Source: Agrobacterium cucumeris (GTDB lineage Bacteria; Pseudomonadota; Alphaproteobacteria; Rhizobiales; Rhizobiaceae). Taken from it: a stretch of 64,000 bases of DNA. The stretch lies in assembly GCF_030036535.1 (NCBI RefSeq), contig NZ_CP080387.1, forward strand, positions 1,922,001 to 1,986,000, written 5' to 3'. Of this stretch, positions 46,318 through 55,728 are shown piece by piece. Within the stretch, counting starts at the first letter, position 1. Each line of letters opens with the position of its first letter. Below the pieces are notes generated by a model. The model was given only the letters and a program-made list of their open reading frames with translations, searched no databases and had not been told where the DNA came from. The translations under genes were made by a program, and so were the position numbers.

Positions 46318-48402
46318 CTATCGAGCCGCCTTGAAGTAACGCCGGCCGTCACTCGCGTCGGTTTCCTCCTCAACCGAAAGAAACGTGTCATCGACGAGAT
46401 TGGCGATGGAATTCAGCGGACCGGGCTTGCCGAAAAAGAAGCCCTGCACCTGCAGGCAGCCTTCACGGCGCAGGAATTCGATATGGGCCTTGGTCTCCAC
46501 CCCTTCCGCCAGCACCGGTATATTGAGGCTGTGCGCCAGAATGAGCGTCGAGCGGACGATTGCCTCCGACTGCACGTTGGTCGACAGGCCGTCGATGAAA
46601 GCGCGGTCGATCTTGATCTTGTCGAAAGGGAAACTCTGCAGGGTCGATAGTGAGGAATAGCCCGTACCGTAATCGTCCATGGCGATCTTGACGCCAAGCG
46701 ACTTGAGCTTGCGGATCGTGACCAGCGCGTGGCGATGGTCGGCGATGATGCTGCCTTCGGTGATTTCCAGTTCGAGCCTCTCCGGCGCAAGTCCGGTCTC
46801 CAGAATGATCCTCTCGACCTTTTCGGGGAAATCATTGTCAGCGAGCTGCTGCGGCGCGACATTCACGGCGATGGAAAGCGACTTCTTCCAGAGCGCGGCC
46901 TGCGCGCAGGCTTCGCGGAGAACCCATTCACCGAGTTCGACGATAAAGCCGGTCTGTTCGGCAATCGGAATGAACTCAGCGGGAGAAACCATGCCCCGTT
47001 CAGGGTGCTTCCAGCGCAAAAGCGCCTCGAAACCGACGATGCTGCCGCTTTTGGTATCGTTCTGCTGCTGGTAATAAAGCTCGAATTCCTTGTTGGCGAG
47101 ACCACTGCGCATGGCAATGGCAAGCGCGTTGCGTTCGCGGGCAGCCTCATCCATGGATTTGTCGTAGAAGCAGATCGTCTCCGAAATGCCGCCCTTTGCC
47201 CGATACATGGCGACATCGGCCTGCGCCATCAGCGTGTCGGCATCGATGGCGCCGCTGTTGCGGACTGATATGCCCACACTTGCGCCCACGGAAAATGTCT
47301 GCCCGTTCCACTCGACCGGCTTGCTGATCTGCTCGATCAGTCGCTGGGCGAATTCCGCACCATCGGCACGTGTATAATAGGAATGGGTCATCGCCACGAA
47401 TTCATCGCCACCCATGCGCGCCAGAAACTCCCCGGCCTTCAGCACGGAACTCGCCCGGTCGGCAATGGCGCGCAGCACCGCGTCCCCCGCCGCGTGACCA
47501 TGCACGTCGTTAATTTCCTTGAAACGGTCGAGATCGATGGACAGAAGTGCGGTATGCGCGCCGAGGGAGATATGGCGCGTGCGGCGGTTGAGATGTTCGA
47601 TGAAGGCCGCGCGATTGGGAATGCCCGTCAGCGGATCGTGCAGCGAAAGATGACGATAACGGGCAACCGCCTGCTGGGTGGACTGGGCATCGATGACATA
47701 GGTGGAAAGACCGAGCGCCAGCAGCAGAAGCGTGACCGCGATGGCACCTCCGCCCATGATGGCCGGCGGCAGCAGGTTCTCGGGAATGACGACGCGAGGA
47801 TCAAACGCGAAGGACATCGAGGCCATGCCGGTATAATGCATCGAGGCGATGGCGAGGATCAGAAACGTCACCGCACTATATTGGCAGAACCGGTTGAGCG
47901 GCCGCGCCACTCTGTTGACGGCAATCCCGCCCAGCACCGCCCCCAGCACCAGCGAGGCGATGACATAAGCCTGGTTCCAGAAAATCACGCCCTGTACATT
48001 ATAAGCGGCCATGCCGGTGTAATGCATCGCCGCGATGCCAAGACCCAGGATGACGCCACCGGCTTCCACCAGCGCACTGCGTCCGGCATAGGCGGAAATG
48101 CCGAAGCCGGCAGTCGTGGTGGCAATGGCGATAAGGAGCGAAAGTCCCGTCAGATAGGGATCGTAACCCACCTCGCCTGCCGCGGAATAACCCAGCATCG
48201 CCACGAAATGGGTGGTCCATATCGCAGCGCCACCATTCACACCCGCCAGAAACAGCCAATTGACCTTCTGCAGCCCGGTCGCCAGACGCGCTCTCGAGAA
48301 AAGACGTATTGTAACGAAGCTTCCCAACATGCACACGAAAACCGCTGCGGCGGTGTATCGGAAGTCATGATCGATGGCGAGGCACTGGAGAACGGTCAGC
48401 AT
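46318..48402 (-). CDS. MHYT-GGDEF-EAL membrane protein
   Basis: 694 residues. Seven helices carry MHYT motifs (THFVAM, AAMHYTGMAAY, ASMHYTGMASM) thought to bind a metal and sense O2, NO or CO. Then GGDEF (RMGGDEFVA) with no RxxD inhibitory site, and a complete EAL domain (GFEALLRW, AVNVAPQQL, ELEITE, AMDDYGTGYSS, KIDRAF, LAEGVET, VQGFFFGKP). Either activity could be present; the phosphodiesterase side looks intact. ATG at 48402. Divergent from rplY across a 305-base region holding two GTTGCAAC palindromes. Confidence 0.93.
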   Translation of the reverse strand: MLTVLQCLAIDHDFRYTAAAVFVCMLGSFVTIRLFSRARLATGLQKVNWLFLAGVNGGAAIWTTHFVAMLGYSAAGEVGYDPYLTGLSLLIAIATTTAGFGISAYAGRSALVEAGGVILGLGIAAMHYTGMAAYNVQGVIFWNQAYVIASLVLGAVLGGIAVNRVARPLNRFCQYSAVTFLILAIASMHYTGMASMSFAFDPRVVIPENLLPPAIMGGGAIAVTLLLLALGLSTYVIDAQSTQQAVARYRHLSLHDPLTGIPNRAAFIEHLNRRTRHISLGAHTALLSIDLDRFKEINDVHGHAAGDAVLRAIADRASSVLKAGEFLARMGGDEFVAMTHSYYTRADGAEFAQRLIEQISKPVEWNGQTFSVGASVGISVRNSGAIDADTLMAQADVAMYRAKGGISETICFYDKSMDEAARERNALAIAMRSGLANKEFELYYQQQNDTKSGSIVGFEALLRWKHPERGMVSPAEFIPIAEQTGFIVELGEWVLREACAQAALWKKSLSIAVNVAPQQLADNDFPEKVERIILETGLAPERLELEITEGSIIADHRHALVTIRKLKSLGVKIAMDDYGTGYSSLSTLQSFPFDKIKIDRAFIDGLSTNVQSEAIVRSTLILAHSLNIPVLAEGVETKAHIEFLRREGCLQVQGFFFGKPGPLNSIANLVDDTFLSVEEETDASDGRRYFKAAR

Positions 48403-48490
48403 TGTTGTCTACACAATTGGAATTCCGTGCAGCTTTATCATTTGCCAGGTTTTCAGCTAGTTTATATGCATGGATAAGCACATATTAAAA

Positions 48491-48520
48491 GTTGCAACAA
48501 ACGAGTGAATTAGTTGCAAC
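48491..48520. promoter_or_regulatory. Twin palindromes GTTGCAAC spaced 22 bp
   Basis: Copies at 48491-48498 and 48513-48520; the second extends to a perfect 14-bp palindrome TTAGTTGCAACTAA (48510-48523). The 22-base period equals two helix turns, suggesting cooperative binding of a dimeric regulator. Located between the MHYT gene (90 bases) and the rplY promoter. Confidence 0.6.
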
Positions 48521-48560
48521 TAATAAAATCCTGGCTAGACGATCGTGAAAACTGGCCGCT

Positions 48561-48589
48561 CTTGTCTTTATGGGTCTTTTGTATTATAG
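48561..48589 (+). promoter_or_regulatory. Candidate rplY promoter
   Basis: CTTGTC (48561-48566), 17 bases, TTATAG (48584-48589), about 120 bases before rplY. CTTG-type -35 elements are usual in rhizobia. Confidence 0.5.
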
Positions 48590-48707
48590 CGCCCGCACCC
48601 GTGTAGACACCCTTGGAGGCAACGCGGGCGGGATGGCTCCATGGGCCTCTCCAGTTCAGGCCGCATCGTCGGCGTGAACTCTCCATATAACCTCGAAAGG
48701 AATTGCC

Positions 48708-49316
48708 ATGAGCAAAGAATCGTATGAGCTCAAGGCCGAGGCGCGCGAACGAGTTGGTAAGGGGTCCTCTCGTGAACTTCGCCGCAACGGTTTGATTCCC
48801 GCTGTCATCTACGGTGACAAGCAGGCCCCCGTTTCTATCGCACTCTCGACCAACGAAGTCACCAAGCGTATCCACGCTGGCGGTTTCATGACGACGGTTG
48901 CGACCATCGACGTCGACGGCAAGAAGATCAAGGTTCTCCCGAAGGATTACCAGCTTGATCCGGTCCGCGACTTCACCATGCATGTCGACTTCCTGCGCGT
49001 TTCGGGCAACACGCTCGTCAACGTTGAAGTTCCGGTTCACTTCGAAAACGAAGAAAAGTCGGACATCAAGATCGGCGGCGTTCTGAACATCGTTCGCCAC
49101 ACGGTGGAATTCCACTGCCCGGCCAACGACATTCCGGAATTCATCACGGTTGATCTGTCCGGCCTGAAGATCGGCGACAGCGTCCACATCTCGAATGTGA
49201 AGCTGCCGAAGAACATCTCGCCTGTTATCGCCGACCGTGACTTCACGATCGCAACGATCGTCGCTCCGGCTGCAGGCGTTGCAGACGAAACGACCGAAGA
49301 AGCTTCCGAAGAATAA
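48708..49316 (+). CDS. rplY: 50S ribosomal protein L25 (general stress protein Ctc form)
   Basis: 202 residues, the long CTC form: an L25 5S-rRNA-binding domain (~1-95; [24 protein letters not shown]) plus the C-terminal TL5-type domain and an acidic tail ([10 protein letters not shown]). ATG at 48708 follows AAAGGAATTGCC. In many rhizobia rplY is followed directly by pth; here a c-di-GMP gene pair lies between. A strong terminator follows. Confidence 0.96.
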   Translation: MSKESYELKAEARERVGKGSSRELRRNGLIPAVIYGDKQAPVSIALSTNEVTKRIHAGGFMTTVATIDVDGKKIKVLPKDYQLDPVRDFTMHVDFLRVSGNTLVNVEVPVHFENEEKSDIKIGGVLNIVRHTVEFHCPANDIPEFITVDLSGLKIGDSVHISNVKLPKNISPVIADRDFTIATIVAPAAGVADETTEEASEE

Positions 49317-49351
49317 TCGGCGGCCGCAAGGCCGGATAGCTTTGCGCATTG

Positions 49352-49384
49352 AGGCCCGTTCCGTTTTCGGAACGGGCCTTTTAG
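49352..49384 (+). terminator. Terminator of rplY
   Basis: AGGCCCGTTCCG (49352-49363) / CGGAACGGGCCT (49368-49379), loop TTTT, followed by TTTAGTTTTT. Confidence 0.94.
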
Positions 49385-49553
49385 TTTTTATGAACTTTAA
49401 AAACAGAAAGCCCGCGGACCGTGCAGGACGCCCACCCTGTTTTAGCGTCGATTAACACTTCCATGAAACGATACCCTCGCGCTGTCGTGGAAACTCCGGA
49501 CGGATGAAAACGGCGCGCAAAAATTCAGGGGCAAAGGGTAGCTGCAATCAAAC

Positions 49554-51941
49554 ATGGCTCATTCCGTCGAAAGCCGCTTTATCGCGATTGTTTCCGGCGC
49601 ACTTCTTACAGTGGTCGCTCCGCTCTTTACCCTTTTGCTGACGCTCTCCTACAACGAGGCCATCCGTAGCCAGCGCAATCACCTTGAGATTCTGCTGTCG
49701 ACAAATTCGCAGGCGCTCGCCCGTCCCCTATGGGATATGGATGACGACACCATAAATCAGATTACCGGAACCCTTGTTTCCGACCCGATGATCAAGATGG
49801 TCGAGGTCAAGGACACGTCCGGACAGCTCGATATCGTGCAGACGGCCGGTAGCGATTTCATTCAGGATGCTGCCTCAACCACGCGCGAGGTAACCTACAA
49901 GACGACGAAGGGCACTGTCACCGTTGGCGAACTGACGGTCTATTACGACAATGTCAGCCTTCTCACCTCTCTCAGCCGCACCGAAATGGCTTTCATCACC
50001 ATTTTCGTTCTCGCCATCCTCACCATCGTTCTGGCGGCGATTGCCGGCAACCGCTTCATGGTCATCCGCCCGCTGATGCGGCTTGCGGCAGCGATAGAGG
50101 CGACACGGCGCCTCGGCTCCCGCCATCATGTCGACTGGCGCTCGAAGGATGAGATCGGCCGGCTGGCGAAAAGCTTCAACGAAATGCAGACCCAGCTTGA
50201 AAAGGAAGAGCTGGAAATCAAGAACGCCCATGAGCGCAAGACGGAAATCTACAACCGCACACCCGCCATGCTGTTCTCGCTCGACAGGTACGACCGGATT
50301 GCCGCCGTCAGCGATTATTGGGTGCAGGCGACGGGTTATGGCCGCGCCCGGATACTGGGCCTCAACTTCGCCGATCTTATCCACCCGGATGACCGTTCCC
50401 TGTTCCGGGAACGCAAGGCGGCGCAACAGTCGCCCGAGGCTTCGCAGGTCGGCATCACCATCCGCTTTCATTGCATGGGTGGCAGCGTCATGGATGCGCT
50501 CATCCTTGAAAAAGCCCTCGATTCCGGCGATGCGGCACAGCAGAGCACATGCCTGTGCGTCATGACTGACGTGACCGAATTGCGCCAGTCGGAAAAACGC
50601 AACCGCCAGCAGGCCATTTCCGACCATCTGACCGGCCTCTTCAACCGTCAGGGTTTCGAGGCGATCCTAGACCTGCAGATCCGTGAAGCGGACACGAACG
50701 ACAGCGAACTGGCCTGCCTGTTCATCGATCTGGACCGGTTCAAATCCATTAACGACAATCTCGGCCATGCGGTGGGCGACGCGGTTCTGCGTGAATTCAC
50801 GCTGAAACTCGAACCGCTGCTGACGCCTCTCGACAGCGCCTCGCGTCTCGGCGGCGATGAATTCGCGATCCTGCTTGCCGGCGACACGGTGGAAGAACGC
50901 GCCCTGCAGTTCTGCGAGCGGATTTGCGCCATACTGGATACGCCTTTTGAGATCGGCAGCAACAGCATCCGCCTCAGCGCCAGCATCGGCATGGCAGTCT
51001 ATCCGCTGCACGCCACCAGCGCCTCCGAGCTTCTGCAGAATGCCGACATGGCCATGTATAGCCGCAAAAGAACGGGCAAGAACGGCTCGCAGATCTTCGA
51101 TCCGTCGATCATGGACCGGGCACGCGAACATGCCGAACTGGAGCGGGATATCGCACAGGCGCTTTCCGAAGGCTGGTTCGAGGCGCATTTCCAGCCGATT
51201 CAAGACCTCGCAAAGGGCGGAATAGCGGGCTTCGAGGCCTTGCTGCGTCTCAACCACCCGGAAAAGGGTCTGCTCTCCCCCGCCGCCATCATCAGCCTTG
51301 CGGAAGAAAACGGCACCATCAATCGTATCGGCAATGTCATTCTCGATCAGTCGATCGCCAACCTTGCCAGGCTGTCGCGCCTGCCGGGCATGGAACAGAC
51401 CTATGTAGCCGTGAATTTTTCACCGCTGCAATTCGAACCGGGCTTGCCGACGCGGATCGCCGGCGTTCTGCACCGGCACGGCATTGTTCCCAAGCGACTG
51501 GTCATCGAGATAACCGAGGCCGTCATCATGAAGGACGACCCGCAAATCCGGGCAATCCTCAACGCCATTCACCAGCTCGGCTGCCGCATCGCTCTGGATG
51601 ATTTCGGCACGGGTTATTCCTCGCTCAGCTATCTCAGCCGTTTTCCGGTCGATATCGTCAAGATCGACCAGTCCTTCACCCGCTCCATCTGCGACGATGC
51701 GGTGGAAATCAGGCAGCGCAACCGCATGCTGGTCGAAGGCATAGCCGCCATCTCGCACAAGATGAACTGCACCGTCATCGCTGAAGGCGTCGAGACGGAA
51801 GAGCAGAAGGAACTTCTGACGGAAATAGGCGCCGATTACGGACAGGGCTATTTCTTCGCAAGGCCGCAGCCCGTCGAAAGACTGATCACCACACTGGACG
51901 CAATGTCCGATATTGGCCGCATTGCGGCACGGCAAGCGTGA
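49554..51941 (+). CDS. Membrane HAMP-PAS-GGDEF-EAL receptor
   Basis: 795 residues. Helix ~10-33, periplasmic domain ~35-140 (SYNEAIRSQRNHLEILLST, PLWDMDDDTINQ), helix ~145-167, HAMP (RPLMRLAAAIEATRRLG), PAS (~225-340), GGDEF (RLGGDEFAI, no RxxD site) and a full EAL domain (GFEALLRL, VNFSPLQ, EITEAVI, ALDDFGTGYSS, KIDQSF, IAEGVET, GQGYFF). A periplasmic binding protein gene starts 17 bases downstream and is probably its ligand-binding partner. Output could be either synthesis or breakdown of c-di-GMP. Confidence 0.94.
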   Translation: MAHSVESRFIAIVSGALLTVVAPLFTLLLTLSYNEAIRSQRNHLEILLSTNSQALARPLWDMDDDTINQITGTLVSDPMIKMVEVKDTSGQLDIVQTAGSDFIQDAASTTREVTYKTTKGTVTVGELTVYYDNVSLLTSLSRTEMAFITIFVLAILTIVLAAIAGNRFMVIRPLMRLAAAIEATRRLGSRHHVDWRSKDEIGRLAKSFNEMQTQLEKEELEIKNAHERKTEIYNRTPAMLFSLDRYDRIAAVSDYWVQATGYGRARILGLNFADLIHPDDRSLFRERKAAQQSPEASQVGITIRFHCMGGSVMDALILEKALDSGDAAQQSTCLCVMTDVTELRQSEKRNRQQAISDHLTGLFNRQGFEAILDLQIREADTNDSELACLFIDLDRFKSINDNLGHAVGDAVLREFTLKLEPLLTPLDSASRLGGDEFAILLAGDTVEERALQFCERICAILDTPFEIGSNSIRLSASIGMAVYPLHATSASELLQNADMAMYSRKRTGKNGSQIFDPSIMDRAREHAELERDIAQALSEGWFEAHFQPIQDLAKGGIAGFEALLRLNHPEKGLLSPAAIISLAEENGTINRIGNVILDQSIANLARLSRLPGMEQTYVAVNFSPLQFEPGLPTRIAGVLHRHGIVPKRLVIEITEAVIMKDDPQIRAILNAIHQLGCRIALDDFGTGYSSLSYLSRFPVDIVKIDQSFTRSICDDAVEIRQRNRMLVEGIAAISHKMNCTVIAEGVETEEQKELLTEIGADYGQGYFFARPQPVERLITTLDAMSDIGRIAARQA

Positions 51942-51957
51942 AGCGGTGGAAAGAGCC

Positions 51958-52686
51958 ATGGGATTGATCCGCATTTGTCTGATCTTTCTTGCTTTCGCAC
52001 TCCTGTTTGCCCCATGGCCGGCCAGCGCGGCCAAGCTTTTCCTGACGACCGAAGTCTATCCTCCGTATAATCTGCAGGCCGCCGATGGCAGCGTGCAGGG
52101 CGTCTATTTCGACCAGCTGAAAATCATGCTGGAGGAAACCGGCACCAGCTACGAAGTCGCTGTCATGCCCTGGGCGCGGGCAATTGCGCTCGCCGCGACA
52201 CAGACAATGCATTGCGTCTTCGCCACGGCGCGAACGCCGGAGCGGGAAAAACTCTTCAAATGGGTCTCACCGATCCACACCGATCGCAACATTCTCGTGG
52301 CGCGCCGCAAGGCGGATATCAATGTCTCCAGCCTTCAGGACGCAAAGAAATACCGCGTCGGCACCCAGCGCGGCGACTATACCGAAGCGCTTCTGGAAAC
52401 GCTCGGCTTCCCGCTGGTGGATGTCGGCGCAGATTTCCAGATCACCCTTCACAAGCTGAAAGCAGGGCGCATCGACCTGATGCCCATGTCGGAAAGCACC
52501 TTCAAAACTCTGCCGGCCGACACCTTCAGGGAAGTGATTACCCTGACGCGACAACAACTGGGCCTTGCCTGCAACAAGAGCGTTCCCGACGCGCTCATCG
52601 CAAAATTGCAGGCTCGGCTGGACGGGCTGATCGCTGACGGAACCCAACAGCGCATATTCGACCGCTACAACCTCGTCAGCCCCTGA
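51958..52686 (+). CDS. Periplasmic solute-binding protein (SBP family 3), partner of the GGDEF-EAL receptor
   Basis: 242 residues. Signal peptide MGLIRICLIFLAFALLFAPWPASA, then an SBP_bac_3 fold: LFLTTEVYPPYNLQAADGSVQGVYFDQLKIML, MPWARAIALAATQTMHCVFATARTPEREKLFKWVSPI, YRVGTQRGDYTEALLETLG, IDLMPMSESTF. No ABC permease or ATPase gene is near, so it is not part of an uptake operon. Coupled to the receptor gene 17 bases upstream, as in the Vibrio NspS-MbaA pair. ATG at 51958 follows GGAAAGAG. Confidence 0.88.
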   Translation: MGLIRICLIFLAFALLFAPWPASAAKLFLTTEVYPPYNLQAADGSVQGVYFDQLKIMLEETGTSYEVAVMPWARAIALAATQTMHCVFATARTPEREKLFKWVSPIHTDRNILVARRKADINVSSLQDAKKYRVGTQRGDYTEALLETLGFPLVDVGADFQITLHKLKAGRIDLMPMSESTFKTLPADTFREVITLTRQQLGLACNKSVPDALIAKLQARLDGLIADGTQQRIFDRYNLVSP

Positions 52687-52778
52687 GCGGCATCCCGCAC
52701 ATCCATAAAAAGATTGACAGTCGGCGCATTTCGGGGTGGTGACAACAGCATCATCAGGTAAAACGCGGACATGCCCCC

Positions 52779-53495
52779 ATGAAGATCATCGCAGGACTTG
52801 GTAATCCCGGCGCCCAATATGCGGGAAACCGCCACAATATCGGTTTCATGGCCGTCGACGCGCTGCAGCGCCTGCCCTCCTTTTCGCCCTGGGCGCGAAA
52901 GTTCAAGGCGGAGATTTCCGAAGGTGAAATCGCCGGCGAGAAGGTTCTGCTGATGAAACCGCTGACCTATATGAACCTTTCCGGCGAATCCGTCGGCGAG
53001 GCCATGCGCTTCTTCAAGCTCTCGCCCGGCGACATCATCGCCATCCATGACGAACTCGATCTTCTCGCCGGCCGCACCCGCATCAAGACGGGCGGCGGTC
53101 ATGGCGGCCATAATGGCCTGAAATCGCTCGATGCCCATTGTGGCAAGGAATACCGCCGCCTGCGCCTCGGCATTGGCCACCCCGGCGACAAGGAGCGGGT
53201 GCACGGCCACGTACTCGGCGATTTCGCCAAGGCCGACCGGGTCTGGCTCGATCCGCTTTTGGACGCCATCGCCGACAACGCCGCCATGCTGGTGAAGGGT
53301 GAGGATTCGCAGCTGATGAACAAGCTGGCGCTGGCCACAGGCAGCAAGCCGGAGGCCGAAAAACCGGTGAAGGCGGCCAAACCCGCCGGGCAGTCCCACA
53401 TCCATCAGGCCCGCAACAGCGCCCAGCCGAAAAAACTGCCGGAAACCGGGCCGATGGCAGAAATGCTGAAGCGCATGTTCGGCAAGAAAGACTAA
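52779..53495 (+). CDS. pth: Peptidyl-tRNA hydrolase
   Basis: 238 residues, slightly longer than E. coli Pth because of a Lys/Ala/Pro-rich C-terminal tail. Releases peptides from dropped-off peptidyl-tRNA. Catalytic and binding residues: Asn and His in [18 protein letters not shown] (His20), [13 protein letters not shown] (Asn), and [28 protein letters not shown] (Asp and Asn). A GNAT gene begins five bases after its stop. Confidence 0.96.
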   Translation: MKIIAGLGNPGAQYAGNRHNIGFMAVDALQRLPSFSPWARKFKAEISEGEIAGEKVLLMKPLTYMNLSGESVGEAMRFFKLSPGDIIAIHDELDLLAGRTRIKTGGGHGGHNGLKSLDAHCGKEYRRLRLGIGHPGDKERVHGHVLGDFAKADRVWLDPLLDAIADNAAMLVKGEDSQLMNKLALATGSKPEAEKPVKAAKPAGQSHIHQARNSAQPKKLPETGPMAEMLKRMFGKKD

Positions 53496-53500
53496 CTCGA

Positions 53501-53962
53501 ATGCCTTCAGAGACCCTTGCCCTGCGCAAAGCCGGTCCCGGCGATCTGCCTGGCCTGCTTGAACTTTACCAGGCGCTCAATCCATCGGACCCCGCGTTGA
53601 CGGTGCAGGAGGCTGGCGCGCCCTTCGCCGCCATGCTTGAGCAACCGGGCCTGACCGTGTTTTTGGCAATGCATGACGGAAAGCCGGTTGCGACCGCCAC
53701 GCTTCTGGTTGTTCCAAACCTGACGCGCGCCGCCCGCCCCTATGCGCTCATCGAGAATGTCGTGACGCTGGAAGCCCTGCGCGGCCGGGGATATGGCCGC
53801 ATGGTCGTGCGCCATGCCATCGAGGCCGCTTTTGCCGCAAACTGTTACAAGGTCATGCTGCTGACGGGCCGTGACGACCCCGCAGTTCATGCCTTTTACG
53901 AATGCTGCGGTTTTGTGCAGAACAAGACCGGCTTTCAGATCCGGAGCGAGAATTTCCAGTAA
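53501..53962 (+). CDS. GNAT-family N-acetyltransferase
   Basis: 153 residues. Acetyl-CoA loop ENVVTLEALRGRGYGRMVVRHAIEAAF holds the R-G-x-G-x-G pattern; C-terminus DDPAVHAFYECCGFVQNKTGFQIR. Small-molecule or protein acetylation; substrate unknown. Starts five bases after pth, so it is translated from the same mRNA. Confidence 0.9.
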   Translation: MPSETLALRKAGPGDLPGLLELYQALNPSDPALTVQEAGAPFAAMLEQPGLTVFLAMHDGKPVATATLLVVPNLTRAARPYALIENVVTLEALRGRGYGRMVVRHAIEAAFAANCYKVMLLTGRDDPAVHAFYECCGFVQNKTGFQIRSENFQ

Positions 53963-54010
53963 AGGTGCATAGCGGTTTTACGTCCGGAAAATGCGTAAAA
54001 CAAAATACGC

Positions 54011-54322
54011 TCACTCTTCCGGCTCGGTGGTGAACATCAAGGGAAAACCGGCTTCCTTGCCGAGATCGGTCGCCTCCTTGGCCTTGGTCTCGGCGATGTC
54101 GCGCTCACAGACAACAACCACCGCGCTGCCGAAGCGATGCGCCGTCATCATCACCCGGTGGCCAGTCTCCTCGCTCATGCGAAAGACGGCCTTCAGCACC
54201 ACGGTGACAAATTCGCGCGGCGTATAGTCGTCATTCAGCAGCATGACCTTGTAGAGCTTCGGCCGCTCCAGCTTCGGTTTGACTTTCGGTTTCGGTTTGA
54301 GGTCGACAGGACTGTCACTCAT
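54011..54322 (-). CDS. clpS: ATP-dependent Clp protease adaptor ClpS (possibly the ClpS2 paralogue)
   Basis: 103 residues. Delivers N-degron substrates to ClpAP. The ClpS core has LYKVMLLNDDYTPREFVTVVLKAVF with the N-degron-binding Asn-Asp pair, TAHRFGSAVVVVCERDIAETKA with the His; the N-terminal ~20 residues are Pro/Lys-rich. clpA is not adjacent; Agrobacterium has two ClpS proteins and this may be the one not linked to clpA, but I cannot decide from sequence alone. ATG at 54322. Confidence 0.93.
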   Translation of the reverse strand: MSDSPVDLKPKPKVKPKLERPKLYKVMLLNDDYTPREFVTVVLKAVFRMSEETGHRVMMTAHRFGSAVVVVCERDIAETKAKEATDLGKEAGFPLMFTTEPEE

Positions 54323-54565
54323 GATTGTCGCTCGTCATGGTGGTTCATCATCGTGGTTCAGGGGGAAAATCCCGCTGGATGGCGAAAGATCGCGCTTTGG
54401 ACCCGCTTATATTGCGCCGCAACCGCGCTATCGGCAAGCCTGCCCGGAAATCGGCACCTTTCGCAGGGCTTTGCCAGCCCAAATCGGCCCGCGGGCTTGA
54501 CCTTGCCCTGCCCTTTCCGCAAAAGGCTCCTCAACGAATTCTTTCAAACGGACAGGTTTCAAGCC

Positions 54566-55669
54566 ATGGGCTTCAAATGCGGTATCGTCGGGCTGCCGAA
54601 TGTCGGCAAGTCCACCCTCTTCAACGCGCTGACGAAAACGGCCGCCGCACAGGCCGCCAACTATCCCTTCTGCACCATTGAGCCGAACACCGGCGAGGTT
54701 GCCGTGCCCGATCCACGCATGCAGCAGCTTGCCGCCATCGCCGGTTCGAAGGAAATCATTCCGACCCGCATCTCCTTCGTGGACATTGCCGGTCTGGTGC
54801 GTGGCGCATCGAAGGGTGAAGGCCTCGGCAACAAGTTCCTCGCCAATATCCGCGAAGTCGATGCCGTCGTGCACGTGCTGCGTTGCTTTGAAGACGACGA
54901 TATCACCCATGTGGAAGGCCGCATCAACCCGGTCGGCGATGCCGAAACAATCGAGACCGAGCTGATGCTCGCCGACCTCGAAAGCCTGGAACGCCGCGTC
55001 GAGCAGACCCGCAAGCGCGCCAGCAGCAAGGACAAGGAATCCCTCGCCCAACTGCCCGTCATGGAAGCCGTCATCACGCTGCTTAACGGCGGAAAGCCGG
55101 CACGCCTGCTGTTGAAGACGCTGGCAGCCGAGGAGATCGAAATCCTCAAGGGCCTCAACCTTCTGACGTCGCACCCGGTGCTTTATGTCTGCAACGTCTC
55201 GGAAGCCGATGCATCCTCCGGCAACGAGCATACCGAGGCCGTCGCAGTGATGGCAAAGCAGCAGGGCGCCGAATGCGTGATCATCTCGGCGGCGATCGAA
55301 GCCGAAGTTGCACAGCTTCCAGCTGATGAAGCCGAGGAATTCCTCTCGGCGCTCGGTCTTAACGAGGCCGGCCTCGACCGCCTAATCCGCGCCGGCTATC
55401 ACCTGCTCGACCTCATCACCTATTTCACCGTTGGCCCGAAGGAAACACGCGCCTGGACGATCGTGCGCGGCACCAAAGCCCCCGCCGCCGCCGGCGTCAT
55501 CCACACCGATTTCGAACGCGGCTTCATTCGCGCCTTCACCATCGGCTTTGACGACTACATCGCCTATAAGGGCGAAGTGGGCGCCAAGGAAGCCGGCAAG
55601 GGACGCGACGAAGGCAAGGAATATGTCGTTCAGGATGGCGACGTCATCCACTTCCGCTTCAACACCTGA
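54566..55669 (+). CDS. ychF: Redox-regulated ATPase/GTPase YchF (OLA1)
   Basis: 367 residues. Obg-family P-loop protein preferring ATP: G1 GLPNVGKST (9-17), SFVDIAGLVRGASKGEGLGNKFL (G3 region), a coiled-coil insertion (LESLERRVEQTRKRASSKDK), and C-terminal TGS domain (YFTVGPKETRAWTIVRGTKAP to VIHFRFNT). Associated with ribosomes and oxidative stress control. ATG at 54566 gives the conserved MGFKCGIVGLPNVG start; an upstream in-frame ATG at 54137 is rejected because it lies over clpS. Divergent from clpS. Confidence 0.96.
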   Translation: MGFKCGIVGLPNVGKSTLFNALTKTAAAQAANYPFCTIEPNTGEVAVPDPRMQQLAAIAGSKEIIPTRISFVDIAGLVRGASKGEGLGNKFLANIREVDAVVHVLRCFEDDDITHVEGRINPVGDAETIETELMLADLESLERRVEQTRKRASSKDKESLAQLPVMEAVITLLNGGKPARLLLKTLAAEEIEILKGLNLLTSHPVLYVCNVSEADASSGNEHTEAVAVMAKQQGAECVIISAAIEAEVAQLPADEAEEFLSALGLNEAGLDRLIRAGYHLLDLITYFTVGPKETRAWTIVRGTKAPAAAGVIHTDFERGFIRAFTIGFDDYIAYKGEVGAKEAGKGRDEGKEYVVQDGDVIHFRFNT

Positions 55670-55728
55670 TCAGGTTTGGACGGGGCTTGCTTCTTCTGAA
55701 GCGCTAGGTGCCACGGATCCGCTTATTT

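Larger units (their letters stand above)
48403..48707. other. 305-base divergent intergenic region (MHYT gene / rplY)
   Basis: Holds the promoters of both genes, the two GTTGCAAC palindromes and a leader with a CGCCCGC(48590-48596)/GCGGGCG(48624-48630) stem before rplY. No further gene is seen. Confidence 0.6.

Noticed and set aside
54137..54565. N-terminal extension of ychF to an ATG at 54137
   Set aside because: The extension overlaps clpS on the other strand and lacks homology; the conserved YchF start is at 54566.
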